This document shows, piece after piece, positions 63,877 to 64,000 of a DNA stretch of 64,000 nucleotides. Within the stretch, counting starts at the first letter, position 1, and each line of letters starts with the position of its first letter. Made by a program: the position numbers and the translations under genes. Location of the stretch: contig NW_027017979.1 in assembly GCF_032854445.1 (NCBI RefSeq), positions 62,001 to 126,000 on the forward strand. Reading direction: 5' to 3'. The stretch comes from Liolophura sinensis (lineage: Eukaryota > Mollusca > Polyplacophora > Chitonida > Chitonidae). The notes below the pieces were generated by a model. It had not been told where the DNA came from. It ran no database searches and saw only the letters and a program-made list of their open reading frames with translations.

Positions 63877-64000
63877 GTGCCCTTCGGTAGCCCAGACGAC
63901 GTCAAATCTTTGGGCCAAGCCCATTTAACTCACCCAGCAAATGTCTTACTTCTAAGTCGAAGACAAACTCAATGTCTTTATCTACATGTAGAAAAACCAC
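63877..64000. repeat. Partial satellite monomer at the right window edge
   Basis: The first 124 bases of a further unit run from the anchor to the palindrome and AAAAACCAC. It has GTCTTACTTCTAAG, where units 59468 and 61671 have GTCTTACTCCTAAG, so a third identical four-monomer copy does not obviously follow. The array continues beyond the window. Confidence 0.92.

Larger units (their letters stand above)
1..64000. repeat. Tandem satellite array, ~549.6-bp monomer, about 116.5 copies
   Basis: The same sequence of about 550 bp recurs head to tail from end to end. The anchor GTGCCCTTCGGTAGCCC, allowing one or two changes, appears 117 times from 127 to 63877. That is 116 intervals averaging 549.6 bp, with most at 548-551 and extremes of 540 (19901-20440) and 554. 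No inverted copy and no non-satellite insertion was found. Monomers differ by scattered substitutions and one-base indels that fall into recurring classes, so units can be typed and longer-period copies recognised. Known satellite biology makes a heterochromatic eukaryotic locus likely; centromeric identity is not shown. 549 is 3 x 183, so open frames recur at the same place in every unit, but each frame meets a stop within the unit. I recognise neither the family nor the species. Confidence 0.99.

Noticed and set aside
1-64000. Hundreds of open frames of 60-157 codons on both strands
   Set aside because: They are the same few frames repeated once per monomer, overlap on both strands, end at fixed stops in each unit and shift at one-base indels. 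The longest (16818-17291) arises from insertions that join frames. No known protein family, signal or domain is recognisable.
1-64000. CRISPR array or bacterial direct-repeat system
   Set aside because: The repeat unit is about 550 bp with no short repeat and unique spacer alternation, and no cas-like gene is present.
1-64000. Ribosomal DNA, 5S, histone or snRNA gene cluster as the tandem unit
   Set aside because: I recognise no conserved rRNA, 5S, snRNA or histone sequence in the monomer on either strand.
1-64000. Transposon or retroelement insertion in the array
   Set aside because: All intervals between anchors are 540-554 bp. No unit is interrupted by foreign sequence, so there is no room for an insertion.
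1-64000. Telomeric repeats or a subtelomere boundary
   Set aside because: No short telomere-type tandem repeat was seen, and both window edges are within the satellite.

Overview
The whole 64 kb window is one uninterrupted, head-to-tail satellite DNA array. The unit is about 550 bp: 117 recurrences of the register anchor GTGCCCTTCGGTAGCCC (or a close variant) lie between positions 127 and 63877, giving 116 full intervals with a mean of 549.6 bp and a range of 540-554 bp. All units point the same way. There is no unique sequence, no inserted transposon, no RNA gene, no CRISPR array and no protein gene that I can support. Both ends of the window are inside the array, so its true length and flanks are unknown. 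GC content is roughly 40% by counting a few lines.

This organisation (a long monomer, tens of kilobases of array, and multi-monomer higher-order copies) points to eukaryotic heterochromatin, such as a centromeric, pericentromeric, subtelomeric, sex- or B-chromosome satellite. I do not recognise the family and cannot name the species.

Layout, left to right. (1) 1-2869: divergent start with a three-monomer periodicity. (2) 2870-13301: a mixed zone of interleaved monomer types. (3) 13302-23201: a six-monomer block (13850-17150) that recurs eleven monomers later (19901-23201). (4) 23202-30344: a five-monomer block and a shortened four-monomer copy of it whose internal junction is a visible chimeric monomer. 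(5) 30345-43525: right-hand monomer types, organised from 37484 on as a six-monomer higher-order unit. (6) 43526-47922: two tandem, nearly identical four-monomer units. (7) 47923-51776: a seven-monomer copy of 41330-45174. (8) 51777-59467: a seven-monomer-offset copy plus an island of left-zone types. (9) 59468-63876: two tandem four-monomer units.

Each monomer carries conserved short elements: a 12-bp perfect palindrome, a TATATA-plus-A-tract element 16 bp after it, two small dyads, a CACGTG and a CAGCTG hexamer, and a T-rich tract. These could mean transcription or protein binding, but they may simply be inherited with the unit. The many 60-115 codon open frames are the same few frames repeated in every monomer. 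They stop in every unit, shift with single-base indels, and do not look like genes. The most informative content is the duplication history, the visible crossover, the regional sorting of monomer classes, and zones where one-base indels cluster and may be assembly errors.
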